Under the pieces are notes generated by a model, which made no database searches, was not told where the DNA came from, and worked only from the letters and a program-made list of their open reading frames with translations. Positions 1 to 10,212 of a stretch of DNA of 21,900 nucleotides are shown here, in pieces. Position numbers and translations under genes: made by a program. Each line of letters starts with the position of its first letter. The first letter of the stretch is position 1. The DNA is from Ichthyophthirius multifiliis (Eukaryota > Ciliophora > Oligohymenophorea > Hymenostomatida). Location of the stretch: assembly GCF_000220395.1 (NCBI RefSeq), contig NW_004086207.1, forward strand, positions 1 through 21,900. Reading direction: 5' to 3'.

Positions 1-688
1 ATATATATATATATAATTATATATATACATATTTATATATATATATTATTATATATATTAATATGTTTATAATTTTTTTTTAAAGTTTTTTTATCAATCA
101 TATATATTTATTTAACATTTGTAAATTTAAATTTTTGATATTTTTGATATTTTTTTAATTAAATATTTAGATTTTTTTTTTTCATTTTGTTTTTTCATTA
201 AATTATATTTTAAAATTAAAAAAATCATAATTAACTTTAATTTTAATTAAATAAATGAATAGAATATTATTAAAATATATAATTTTTCCTTTTATTTAAC
301 ATTCAAAATTCAAAAAAAAATAAATATTATATATTTATATTTATTATAATAATTTAAAATATTTTTTTATTTTTAATATATAATTTATATTTCATATATT
401 AATTTCAATTGCTTTTTATTTTTTTAATTAATATAATTATTATTAATATTTTTTATTTATTTAATTTTAATATTATAAATAAAAATATTATTTTATTTTT
501 TTTAATTTCTTTAGGCATGCTTTATTTTATTTAATAAATATATGATTTTGCTTTCAAAAATATTATTTTTAAATAAATTGAAATAATAATTATTAAATAA
601 TAAAAACAATAAAATTTATAAAAAAAAATAAAATTTTAATCACAATTAATAAATAATAATAAAAAACTTATAAAGAGATAAAATAAAA
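1..688. other. AT-rich intergenic spacer
   Basis: No reading frame here has protein-like composition. The first 45 bases are a (TA)n-type tract, and the rest is runs of A, T and TA with a few isolated G or C. It lies upstream of the first exon-like sequence at 689, so it presumably contains the promoter of the EF-hand gene, but no element can be named. Confidence 0.6.
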
Positions 689-979
689 ATGGACTTCTAA
701 TAATATTTCGATTAAATTAATATTGATTTATAAGATTTTTCATTAAATAATTTATAAATAAATCCTCAAAATGCGAGTCCCTCTTCACATTATTATTAAA
801 ATTAAATTAAAAAAACATAATTTGCTTATTCTTCACCTAAAAAATCTAACGATTTATATATTGATGAAAATTATTTTATAGATGCCCCTAAAATAAAATT
901 CTTTAATTTTTCATAAGAAAATAACGATGATAAGGAAAATTAATAACTTGAAAATAGAAAAAATAAATAAAGTGATAAA
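689..979 (+). CDS. Probable first exon of the EF-hand gene
   Basis: An ATG at 689 opens a 97-codon frame with clear protein-like composition under TAA/TAG=Gln: it begins MDFQQYFDQINIDLQDF and later contains SSPKKSNDLYIDENYF and a D/E/N/Q-rich end. It stops exactly at a good donor, AAA|GTATTATT, in phase 0. The protein is disordered and has no recognisable domain. Long disordered N-termini are common in ciliate EF-hand proteins of the kind encoded just downstream, so this is most simply its first exon. Two joins fit the downstream frame: a 16-nt microexon at 1552-1567 followed by an intron 1568-1654, or an earlier donor after 971 spliced directly to 1655. Alternatively it is a separate small gene, since splicing to 1073 leads to a TGA at 1193-1195. 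The coding nature is fairly sure; the connection is inferred. Confidence 0.6.
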
Positions 980-985
980 GTATTA

Positions 986-1017
<32 letters not shown>

Positions 1018-1654
1018 TTGTTTATTTTTTTTTTTTTAAAAAAAAAAATATTTTAATGAAGTTTAATTTCAGAATTTGTTTTATGAAAAAAAAAAAAGAT
1101 TTTACTAAAAAAAAAATTTTTAGATAATAATTTTTATTTTTCTTTAAAAATAAATGTTTTTAATCTATTATACTATAAAATAATAATATTAATGAAAAAA
1201 CGATATATAAAGACGAATAAATTATTTATTTATATATTTACTCTAAAAAAAATAATTTTATTTACTAATACTAATATAAAATAATAAATGATTTTTTATT
1301 TATTTTTAATATATTTCTTATAGTTAATTTTTTTTTATAATAAAATCAAATTAAATAATTATATATTAAAATTAAAAATATATAAATATGAGAATTAAAT
1401 AAATATAATAAAATTGTTTTAAAAAATTAATATATATTAAATATTAATATATTTATAAATATATATATATTTATATAAATCTATATATATATATATATAT
1501 ATATATCATTTATTTTATTTTTATATATTAAATAAAATATTAATTAAATAGCTGTTATTATTAACTTGTAAAAATAAACAGACTAAAATAATTATATTGT
1601 ATTATGATAACTAACGAAACTAAAAAAAAAATTTGCAATTTTTTTTAATTATAG
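980..1654 (+). other. Unresolved intron/5' region of the EF-hand gene
   Basis: This 675-base stretch would be several times longer than any other intron in the window if it were one intron. It contains plausible acceptors ending at 1072 (TTTCAG), 1123 (TTTTTAG), 1551 (AAATAG) and 1654 (TTATAG), so one or more short exons probably lie inside it. One frame between about 1122 and 1250 is weakly protein-like (it includes NEKTIYKDEQ). Long A and T homopolymers and (TA)n tracts near 991-1017 and 1484-1506 make the frame unreliable. No exon is called here. Confidence 0.4.
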
Positions 1655-1890
1655 CAGATATAGAAAAACAAGTAGAATAAGCTAGATTTACCTTATCTAA
1701 AAGTTAAGATTTTGACCCATTAGAAATATTTAATTAAATTTCTAAAGGTAAAGATTTTATAGATATTATTGATTTAAGTCAATTTTTGGAAGAATACTAT
1801 ATAAAAAACACAGAAGAAGAATTAAAACAGATATTTTTTATACATAATAAATAATACAAACATATGTCTTTTACAAAGTATTAAAGAAAA

Positions 1891-1938
<48 letters not shown>

Positions 1939-4013
1939 TTTTTTATATACTAAAATAAAAATAGCTATCTTAAAATGATTTTACCTAATAATTGTCATTT
2001 TTTGAGATAATTAAAAGTTGATATGACAATAAGAAAAGGAAAAAAAATAGAAACAAAATATGATTAAGAAAATAAAATTGTTCGTATTTTAGAAAAGGAA
2101 ATTTAATTTTTAAAAATAATGGAGAATAAGAAAGAATAAATCATTAAAAGTTGGGATTTTCGTATTAATACTGTTTTTAAAATTCTGGCTGGATAAAAAT
2201 AATATATTGAACATAAAGATATAAAATATTTTATTGAATAATTGAACTAAAATGCTACTAGTGATGATATTTTGAATATTTTAAGAAGATTGGATATTGA
2301 TGGAGATACAAAAGTTAGTTTTTAAGATTTATAATAATCGTTAATTCCTTTTAAAAAATAAAAAATTAAATTAATAGATGATAATGAAATTTAAAGTTAA
2401 TTAATAGATAAAAAAGTATAAAATAAATCAATTTTATAAAATAAAGAAATTTTCTAAAAAAAAAGCTATTTTTTAAAAATAAAGAAGTTCTAAAAAGTAA
2501 AGACTTAAATAGAAATAAATCAGAAATAAAGAAAAATGAAAATTTTAAAAAAACTATAAAAGATAATATAAAAAATATGTAAACAACTTTTATTAATGAT
2601 AAACCAATAAAATAATAAGATAAAAAACTTGTCGAAGATTTAAAAAAAAAGTTTGGTTTGGAAAAAGGAAAAGCTTTTTTTTTTGAAAACTAATAATCTA
2701 ATTAATGTGATTCTCCTTAAAAATTATGTAAAAAACCTGAATAAAAAGAAAATTCGATTAATTTAGAAAAAAATAGAGATAATTTTAATAGAAAATATTT
2801 AAATTATACTAAAAATAATAGGATAAGTTCTTAAAATTCTATCAGAAGATCAGTTCATTATTTTCTTAATTTTTATGAAAATACAAATAATAAAAATGAA
2901 TAAAAGGAAAAATATTTGTTTAAAAACTAAAGTTTTTGTTGCTTATAGAAAGAAGAAGAAAAATAAGAGGTTTTAAAGTAAAATAGAAATAAATATATTT
3001 TATAAACTAATAAAACCTAAAATAGTGGGTAATTTAGTTTTTCTTATTTTTTTAAAGATTAATAAAAATTAGAAAATTAGAAAAATTAATAGGAAAAAAA
3101 CAATTAAAAAATATAAGAAAAATAAATTATTTAATATAATGATAAATAAGATTTTTAATAAGGAAAATTTTAATTAGAAACAAATCAAAATTAATCATTT
3201 TAATATATTGAAAAAAATTATATTTAATAATAAAAATTAAATCCTTTTTATTAGTAATAGTTTAATTAAAAATCATTTTCTTAATCTTAAGAAAATTTGT
3301 AATAAAATGTTTAGAATTTCTAATAATAACATATATAGTAAAAAAGTTAATATATTAATACAGATTTTATGGTATAAAAAGGTCATTAAAAATTATAATA
3401 AATAAATAATTAATAACTTTCATTAAATGACTGTTAAGACTGTTAAAAAAAAAACTTATCGAAATAAATAGATTATAATCCACTACTATAAATATAAAGA
3501 TAATAATAAATTTCTGAAGATAACTCTTAAAATAAATAAATTCCTTAGTTTTAAGATCAACAAAAATAATTTTGTAAATTTTAAATAGAATAAAAAATAT
3601 AAAATAAACACAAGGAAGAAAAATAAAAGTTATAAGAAGAATTTAATTTGTTACTTTTGTAAGAATAGACTATATAAAATCAATAAGAAATAGAATAAAT
3701 TAAATTTAAAAAAGAAAATATTTAAAAATAATAATAAATGTATTTTATTAAAATTTTAAAGACTATTATTGAAAATTAAAAAGAAATCGAAAATATTAAA
3801 GAAAATTTATCTATGAGAGCTGATTTTACACTTGGTGATTTTTATAAAATATTAAATTTAAAAGAGAATGAATAAATAAATAAAGTTCAATTTCAAAATT
3901 CCTTATTTCATATAGATATTAAAGAAGATTTGGAAAATATTATTTTTTTGTTTTCCTATATGAATGAAAAAAATAATTAAATAAGGTATATTAATATATA
4001 AATATATTTATAA

Positions 4014-4048
<35 letters not shown>

Positions 4049-4552
4049 TATTTTATTTTGATTTTATTTTTATTTTATTTTTTTAGTATTGATAATATAA
4101 ATAATTTAATTATTCCCATGTCTGTTGACCATGCTAATATTTTAAATAATAGAATTCCTTTTTCTTATCATAATTAATATGTTAGATAAAATATTTTTTT
4201 AAAAATTTTAATTTATAAAAAAAAATAGAATAGTTAAAGTACTTTTACTAAAAGTATTTTAGAATAACTTATAAAATAAGTAATTTAAAGCGAAAAAAAT
4301 ATATAAAAAATGAAACTAAACTTAGTTTAAAATCAATAAAAAGATTAAGTTTTCGAAGAAATTTATTACTTTATAAATAAAGAACATAAATAAGTGATAA
4401 ATATATAAGATTTTAAGTAATTTTGTTATCAAAATAATATTTGGATACTCGAAAGTGATATTTAGTAAATATTTAGGTATTTCGATAGAAAATAAAAAGG
4501 TAATTTTAATTTGGAAGATTTTAAATTATAGATGTTATAAAATATATAATGA
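1655..4552 (+). CDS. EF-hand calcium-binding protein, Gln-rich, ciliate family (5' end incomplete)
   Basis: Exons 1655-1877, 1965-3985 and 4087-4552 (introns of 87 and 101 nt) encode about 900 residues ending at TGA 4550-4552. The protein has two EF-hand-like halves around a long Q/N/K-rich disordered middle (about 2580-3720). The N-terminal half contains EKQVEQARFTLSKSQDFD, then an MILPNNCHFLRQ motif after the first intron, and a good EF loop at 2293-2328 (DIDGDTKVSFQD, acidic at loop positions 1, 3, 5 and 12). The C-terminal half repeats the plan (MRADFTLGDFYKILN, then IPMSVDHANILNNRIPFSY) and ends with a degenerate loop at 4484-4519 (DRKQKGNFNLED). This matches large ciliate EF-hand proteins of unknown function; at least one site should bind calcium (inference). 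The frame moves from position class 1 to class 0 near the A9 run at 2456-2464: either one base is missing from the run or there is a 50-nt intron 2416-2465. No start codon lies in this piece; the N-terminus is probably the exon at 689. Confidence 0.82.
1893..1936. repeat. (TA)n microsatellite in intron
   Basis: Almost uninterrupted AT dinucleotide repeat inside the 87-nt intron 1878-1964 of the EF-hand gene. Similar tracts fill several introns of this window. Confidence 0.9.
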
Positions 4553-4577
4553 TAAATTTTATTTAATTTTCTTTTTT
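4553..4577. other. 25-nt gap between two convergent stop codons
   Basis: The TGA of the plus-strand EF-hand gene ends at 4552 and the TGA of the minus-strand CFAP97-domain gene begins (on the plus axis) at 4578. The 25 bases between are AT-rich and too short for two separate 3' UTRs, so the transcripts must overlap at their 3' ends or end almost at the stop codons. Confidence 0.8.
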
Positions 4578-6168
4578 TCAATCAAAATCATCTTTATATT
4601 CTTTGTCTTAAAATTCATTATTATTATATTTTTAATCATAATCACTATATTAATCTGATTTTCTCCTTTTATTAATTAGATTATTATTATTTTCAGCTTT
4701 TATTTATATATTTTAATCATTTTTTTTTTCATATATGTCTTCTTCGAATTCTTATTCATAATAATTACTATCAATTGACTATTATATATTTTAGTTTGTA
4801 TTCTTTTATTCTAATATATGTTTTTTTTCTTAAAAATCATTCTTTATTTTGTTATTTGTTTAATTAATGCTTTTTTAAAAATTATTATAAGAATTTCTAA
4901 TTTTTTTATTACTAATTTATTTTTCCTCTTCTTTTTTTTTAGCGATTATTATTTTAGGAACTGATAATTTATCAATATTAGGAACTGATTATTTTCTATT
5001 TTGTTCTTAAAATATTTATTATTGCTCTTTTCGGTGAATTTCAACGTAGTTTTTCTTTGGTTCTAGATATCTGGATAGTTATCCTTTTTATTTTGCGATA
5101 CTTTTATCTAAACTTACTTTTTTTTTTATGACATTCATTAAGGAAAGATATAGAGGATTTTTTTTGCGAATCAATTGTATTTTTTGAGAACTTTCGTTTA
5201 TTCTTAATCTACTAATTAGAAAATTTAAATCATTGTTAAATTCATATTGTAAAATATTTAAGGCTTCCTTTTTATTTAAGACAAGAGTATATATTTGTTT
5301 ATTTACATTTTCTAAAGTTATTGTAAAATTTCTATTTTTTTTATTAATTTTTATTTTTTTAATATAATATATACTCTTCTTATATTCTTATTTCTATATA
5401 GTAAGGAATATCATTTATTATATATGTTTTTTACATTAAAGGAATATTAGTTTTTTAAATTTTAATTATAGGACCAAGTTTTATACCTTATAAGGAATTA
5501 CTTATAGTTAATTAAGGACTTACTTATATATTTTATGAATGAGATTGCTATTTTATTGATTTCAAAGGGTATTCCGTTAAAAGGTTTTAATATTTTTTAA
5601 TTTATTTATAATCTTCATTAAGTTTCTTTAGGTCACAAAAGCTTTTTATTTAAGTAATTCTTTTTAACATATCTATATTTTATTCGTCTATTTACATTAA
5701 TCGTTATTTTTATTTATAAGTTTCTTAAGATCCTTATTTTAATTAAGAAAAATAATTTATATTCTATAAACTAGATATGTTTTAGTTTCCTTTTGTAATA
5801 CTTTTGATTCGTTCGAATATTTTTTCATTTTCGTGTTTAATTTTTTATTCTACTTTGACTTTATAAGGTTTTTTTTATAACAAATATTTATAACAACTTG
5901 GAGAGGAAACGTTTTTTATTAAACTTAAATTATTTGAATATTGATTATTTTGTTAACTCTTATTATGATTTTAAATTTTTTCAATCTAATTAAGTAAATT
6001 AGTGTTATTTATAATACTAAAGTTTTATTTCATTTTTTCGAATTCATATTATGAATGTAGTGAGTTTCTGTTTTAAATCTTTTACAAATTTTATTTACGT
6101 ATTTTTACTTTTAATTAGTTGTCTAATCTTTCAATTATTTTGTTGGGAGATTTGAAATTATTTAACAT
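4578..6168 (-). CDS. CFAP97 (Hemingway)-domain protein with long C-terminal extension
   Basis: Exons 6168-5375 and 5331-4578 (43-nt intron 5332-5374, GTATAT...AATAG) join in phase 2 and give 515 residues from ATG 6168 to TGA 4578-4580. Residues about 108-200 match the CFAP97/KIAA1430 domain in layout: an E-N-x-x-[IL]-x-x-R-I element (HENEKIFERI, about 112-121), a variable middle with S/N residues, then R-L-x-x-I-x-x-Q-N-x-x-M-L-K-R-I (about 156-171) and a basic, aromatic tail ending LLTEYP. Family members are linked to sperm flagella and cilia, so an axonemal or ciliary role is likely but inferred. The family is often only one to two hundred residues in animals. Here about 315 further residues follow, first a beta-rich-looking stretch (IIKIQKTNIPLMQK; FTITLENVNKQIYTLVLNK) and then a low-complexity acidic and Asn-rich tail. 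It lies head behind PGK (253-bp gap) and tail to tail with the EF-hand gene. Gene and splice model are well supported; the family call is by pattern. Confidence 0.8.
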
Positions 6169-6421
6169 TATAGAAAATATATTATTTTTGTATATATAAA
6201 AAATATTTATTTATTATTATATTATACTAATATTATATTTTACAAAAGAATTAAAATAAAATAATGTATATATATATATATATATTTATATATATAATTA
6301 TATAATTTATAAAAAAATTATTTATATTTGTTTAATAATATAAATAATTTATTAAAAAATATAAAAAATATTTTATTTTTAAAAAACAATAAAAAGAAAT
6401 ATATACTTTATAAAAAAATAC
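6169..6421. other. Intergenic: PGK 3' end to CFAP97-domain gene start
   Basis: These 253 bases of almost pure A+T include a (TA)n tract near 6266-6285. They must hold the PGK 3' end and the promoter of the CFAP97-domain gene, since both genes are read on the minus strand. No specific signal is recognisable. Confidence 0.6.
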
Positions 6422-7684
6422 TCAAAGTTAATCAATATCAGTAAGATAAGCAACTCCTGGTAATTCTTTGCCTTCCAATAATTCCAAAGAAGCACCACCT
6501 CCAGTAGAAACATGGCTTACTTTATCACTAGCTTTTTCACTTCCGACAAGATTAACAGTATCTCCACCACCAATGATGGAAATAGATCCTTTTTGGGTTC
6601 TATTTACAACTTTATTTAGTAAATCAGAAGATCCCTATTTGAATTTAGGTATTTCAAACATGCCTTAAGGTCCATTCCATACAATAGTGTTAGCTCTAGA
6701 CACAGCTTCTGCATTAAATTGCATAGTTTAAGGACCAGCATCCAATCCCCACCATCCATCAGGGATTCCAGACTTAAGATCAAAGACTTTAGTATCGGCA
6801 TTATTATCTAAGGCATTTCCGCATAAGAAATCAACAGGAAGGTGTAATTTAACGCCTTTATCTTTTGCTTTTTGGATGAGTTTGTCAACTATTTTATAAC
6901 CTTCTTCGTCAAAAAGACTCTTTCCAATATTAATATTGTGCATTCTTTTTAAGAAAGTGAAAGCCATTCCTCCTCCGATTATCATTTCGTCAACTTTGTC
7001 AATTAAATTGTCGATCAATTGGATTTTATCCTTAACTTTAGCACCTCCCAATATTACGAGGAAGGGTCTATTGGGATTTTCTAAGGCTTTTCCGAAATAA
7101 TCTAATTCCTTTTTGAGTAAATAGCCCGAAGCACGGATTTTATGGTCTATTCCGACCATTGAAGAATGAGCTCTGTGGGCAGTTCCGAAAGCATCGTTTA
7201 CGTAAAGCTCACCAAGACTGGTAAGCTCTTTACGGAATTCAGCAACTTTCTTTTTATCAGCTTTTATTTTGTTTCCTTAGGAGTCTTTATATTTTCCTTC
7301 CTCTTCGGGATGAAATCTTAAATTCTCAAGAAGGAATATTTGACCATTGCGGCCTTGTTAAACAGTTTCTTGAACTTCCTTTCCTACACAATCATTCAAA
7401 AATGTAACCTTTGTACCTAATAATTCCTCTAGTTTAGGAACTAAGGGCTTCAAAGAATGCTTTTCGACACGGTTACCATCGGGACGACCTAAATGAGACA
7501 TTAATACAAGACCTTTAGGGTTACATTCGAGTATTTTCTTTATTGATGGTAGGGCACCTTTTATTCTGGTAGGATCTTTTATTGCACCATCTTTTAAAGG
7601 AACGTTAAAGTCTACTCTCATTAAAACTCTTTTGTTTTCGATTTGTTTAAGAATGTGGTTGATACTGATTTTACGTGAAAGCAT
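6422..7684 (-). CDS. PGK: Phosphoglycerate kinase
   Basis: An uninterrupted 421-codon frame (420 aa, close to the usual 415-417) from ATG 7684 to TGA 6422-6424. It catalyses 1,3-bisphosphoglycerate + ADP to 3-phosphoglycerate + ATP in glycolysis. All family signatures are present in order: [11 protein letters not shown] near the N-terminus, [34 protein letters not shown], the hinge/nucleotide region [10 protein letters not shown] and [40 protein letters not shown] and the C-terminal [20 protein letters not shown]. Substrate-binding Asp, Asn and Arg residues and the phosphate-loop glycines are conserved. Several conserved or neutral positions are TAA or TAG codons (for instance the Q of GPQG and of GPQT), which directly supports TAA/TAG=Gln. 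There is no intron, no N-terminal targeting sequence and no C-terminal peroxisomal signal (ends LTDIDQL), so it is probably the cytosolic enzyme. Codon use is less extreme than in its neighbours (more G/C), as expected for a highly expressed gene. Confidence 0.97.
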
Positions 7685-8372
7685 TTTTTTTTTTTAATCT
7701 TTTTATCTTTTTTTATTTTTATTATATTTAAATAATTATTTAGTTTTTTTTTTATTTATAAAAAAATAAAATAAACTGAATATAAAATCATTATTTTTTT
7801 TTTGTTAATAATATTTTTATTATTTATATTTATGTAGTGTGTGAAATAAATTTTAGACCAATATATCGGATATGACATGATTTATATTTCAATACATGTT
7901 TTATAAACTTGAGAAATAATAACTAAATCATAAAATGATTTTTTTTTAGTTTGAAATTAAGATTATTATAAATATTTTTTTAAAAAAAAGATTTTTTTTA
8001 TAAAATATTTAAATATAAATAAAATTTGATATAATTTATAAAAATTTAGATTTTAATTTATTTAATTTTTATTTATATATTTATTATATATATATTTATC
8101 CGAAAAAATTCAATTTTACATAAATTATGGTTTAGGACTATTTTATAGTTTATAATTTTAATTTTATTATATTTGAATTTATTTATTTTTAATAAGACTA
8201 ATTTAAACAGTTTTAGTCTATATTTTATTTTTTTCGTAGCTTTATTCTATTTTAAAGTAGGAATTATTTAAGTTGTCATTAATATTATTTTTCTAAAATA
8301 TTTTATGTTACACTTGTAAAAAATCTTCTTTTTATTAATATTTTTATAAACCAAAAAAACATTGTTAAAAAA
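7685..8372. other. Intergenic: PGK upstream region and hydrolase 3' region
   Basis: About 690 bases without a gene. The minus-strand PGK starts at 7684, so its promoter should lie here. A locally less AT-rich island at about 7831-7915 contains the near-palindrome ATATCGGATAT (7863-7873) and an ATTTTAGACCAAT motif (7850-7862). Farther on is a short inverted repeat at 8195-8219. The rest is A/T runs. Confidence 0.55.
8195..8219. repeat. 7-bp inverted repeat (possible hairpin)
   Basis: AGACTAA at 8195-8201 and its exact reverse complement TTAGTCT at 8213-8219 are separated by 11 bases. It lies about 150 nt past the stop of the minus-strand hydrolase gene, where it could form a small hairpin in the 3' region. 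In such AT-rich DNA, chance is a serious alternative. Confidence 0.3.
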
Positions 8373-9807
8373 TCATTTTTTTTTCGGTAATATTTATTAT
8401 TATGAATTTTAAAGATTATATGTAAATTATTTATAATTATTTTAGGTTATACATTTATTGTTTTCTTAAATATTTTTCCTTTTTTTTATATTTTTTATAT
8501 AACTACTGCAATAATCGTCTTCGTAATTATTTAAAATACTAGTATTTGTATTATATGTTTTTTATTTATAAGAAACCATTTTAATTTATTTTTATTATTA
8601 TTTTTATAATTTACTTGCTAATTAATTCTAAACCTAACAGTTCATATTTTCTTAACTTCTAAAATTATAAATAGATTTACTTAAATTATTATGATCTTTA
8701 TTATTATTATTATTACTATTATTTCCAAATTATTTTCTCCTTTCCGTAAATGCAATTTGCTCATTAAACATTATATTTTGACTTCTAAACGCTTTACAAT
8801 CTTATATATCCACTTCTTCTATATATTAAGTACCCGTCTTGTTATTTTTTACCTCTTTTGTTTATAAAACCAACATATTTTCTTTCATAAAATTAATAAT
8901 CTAAATAATATTGGAATCTTCTCTACTATTATTATGATCTCCCTTTACAAAAACAATACATTTTTTCCCAAAAGGGTATTCTTCATACAACTTAATTGAA
9001 TTTTAACATGAAACAAGCTAGTCTTCTTTAGAGACTACAAAAATGCACGGAATTTTACACTCTTTTAAATTTCTTAAACAATCTACATCCTCAATGTCAT
9101 ACTATACATTATTTTTAATTTATCTCTTAACATATTCCAAAATCCCATTCACTAAAAATGATGGTAATTAGATTTTACGATTTATGATTTCAACACCTGC
9201 ATTTCTAATACTTAAAAATGGACTATCTAAAGCTAAAACATTAACATTATTTTAAAATCTAAAAATATAAATAAATGTATATATAATAAATATTTACTTT
9301 TATGAATATAATAATGCAGTTACAGCACCCATTGATCTACCCCATAAACCAATAAATGGTATTTTTTTTCATTTTTAAATAATTTATTACTATATCTACA
9401 TCATTTTATTCATAATAACCTAAAGAAACATATTCACCTTCGGAAAGTCCACATCCTGGAAAATCAAAAGAAAAAAACGAAAATCCTCTTTCGATTGCAA
9501 ATTACACGTATTTTGCGCTTTCCATTCGCGAACCGTTTAATGAATGTAAATATACTATACAAGAATCATATACTTTATTAAATGGTTCATATAACGAACA
9601 TCTTATTTCTTATTTACGAACGTTTTTTAAAGTAAAATCAGTACGCTTATATTGACATGAGTCATTGTAAAATATTGGTGATCCTACATATAAAAAAATA
9701 TAGATATTAAAATTTATATATATACCTAAATCAAAATTTGAATATTATTGTCGTGAAGGTTTACAAAATAATTTCCAGAAATTAGTAAATTGATCAAATA
9801 TATTCAT
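8373..9807 (-). CDS. Alpha/beta hydrolase (serine hydrolase, S33/BAAT-like), one frame anomaly
   Basis: Exons 9807-9726, 9683-9298 and 9258-8373, with introns of 42 nt (9684-9725) and 39 nt (9259-9297), encode about 450 residues ending at TGA 8373-8375. Features in order: a YLHSLNGSR oxyanion-type strand-turn, FDFPGCGLSEGEY, the nucleophile elbow GLWGRSMGAV (Ser about 144), the acid in VSKEDQLVS (Asp about 235) and the histidine in KGDHNNSR (about 264), a complete catalytic triad. The last 150 or so residues are a Gln/Asn/Lys-rich tail without a domain. Similar ciliate proteins are annotated as serine aminopeptidase S33-type or acyl-transferase/thioesterase-like hydrolases; the substrate cannot be told from sequence. 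No signal peptide is evident. Within exon 2 the T8 run 9362-9369 (A8 on the coding strand) holds one base too many: upstream the frame ends ...INYLKMKK, downstream IPFIGLWGRSMG continues one base over. Exon phases confirm a net surplus of one. Probably a homopolymer error; otherwise a broken gene. Confidence 0.85.
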
Positions 9808-10116
9808 TTTTTTAATATGAAAATATTTATAAATAAAAATAATTTCTTTACAATCAAAATTATAAAAATACTTGATATAAAAGAAAAAATATATACTGTA
9901 AATGTATATATATAATTATATATATATATATATATATATAAATATAATAAATATGTATATATTTAAAGTTATAAATAATTTTTTAAATTTATTTTTATTT
10001 ATTTTTTATAGATTTTTATTTTAAAAAAAATATTTATTTCCTTATAAAATAATTAATCTTTTTTAAACTATTCTTAAAATAAATATAATATAAAATAAAT
10101 ATATAATATATATAAA
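9808..10116. other. Intergenic: CFAP57 3' end to hydrolase start
   Basis: These 309 bases of A+T include a (TA)n tract around 9912-9940. The region must hold the CFAP57 3' end and the hydrolase promoter (both minus strand). Nothing specific is visible. Confidence 0.6.
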
Positions 10117-10212
10117 TCATATAATTTTTTTCTTTCTTTTTATTTCTGAAGACGTTGGTCTATCATGTTCTTATGGATTTTCTACTACTATTTCTGGATA
10201 AATAACATTTAA

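Noticed and set aside
1-60. Possible chromosome end
   Set aside because: Neither window edge shows a CCCCAA or CCCAAA-type ciliate telomere repeat; both are plain TA-rich sequence.
689-1195. Separate small two-exon gene (689-979 joined to 1073-1195)
   Set aside because: The second exon would be low-complexity Lys/Ile/Phe sequence from A and T runs. Linking the first exon to the EF-hand gene is simpler, though not proven; it is kept as an alternative.
4455-4658. Plus-strand 67-codon frame at the end of the EF-hand gene
   Set aside because: It runs out of frame over the last EF-hand exon (true TGA at 4550-4552) and then antisense over the end of the CFAP97-domain gene.
2456-9369. Programmed ribosomal frameshifting as in Euplotes
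   Set aside because: The two frame changes go in opposite directions, lie in plain A homopolymers without a shared slippery or stop signal, and this code uses TAA and TAG as glutamine. Run-length errors explain both better.
9310-9372. Intron GTAATA...GGGGTAG covering the hydrolase frame anomaly
   Set aside because: It would remove the IPFIGLWG strand and part of the conserved GRSMG elbow, which are plainly coding.
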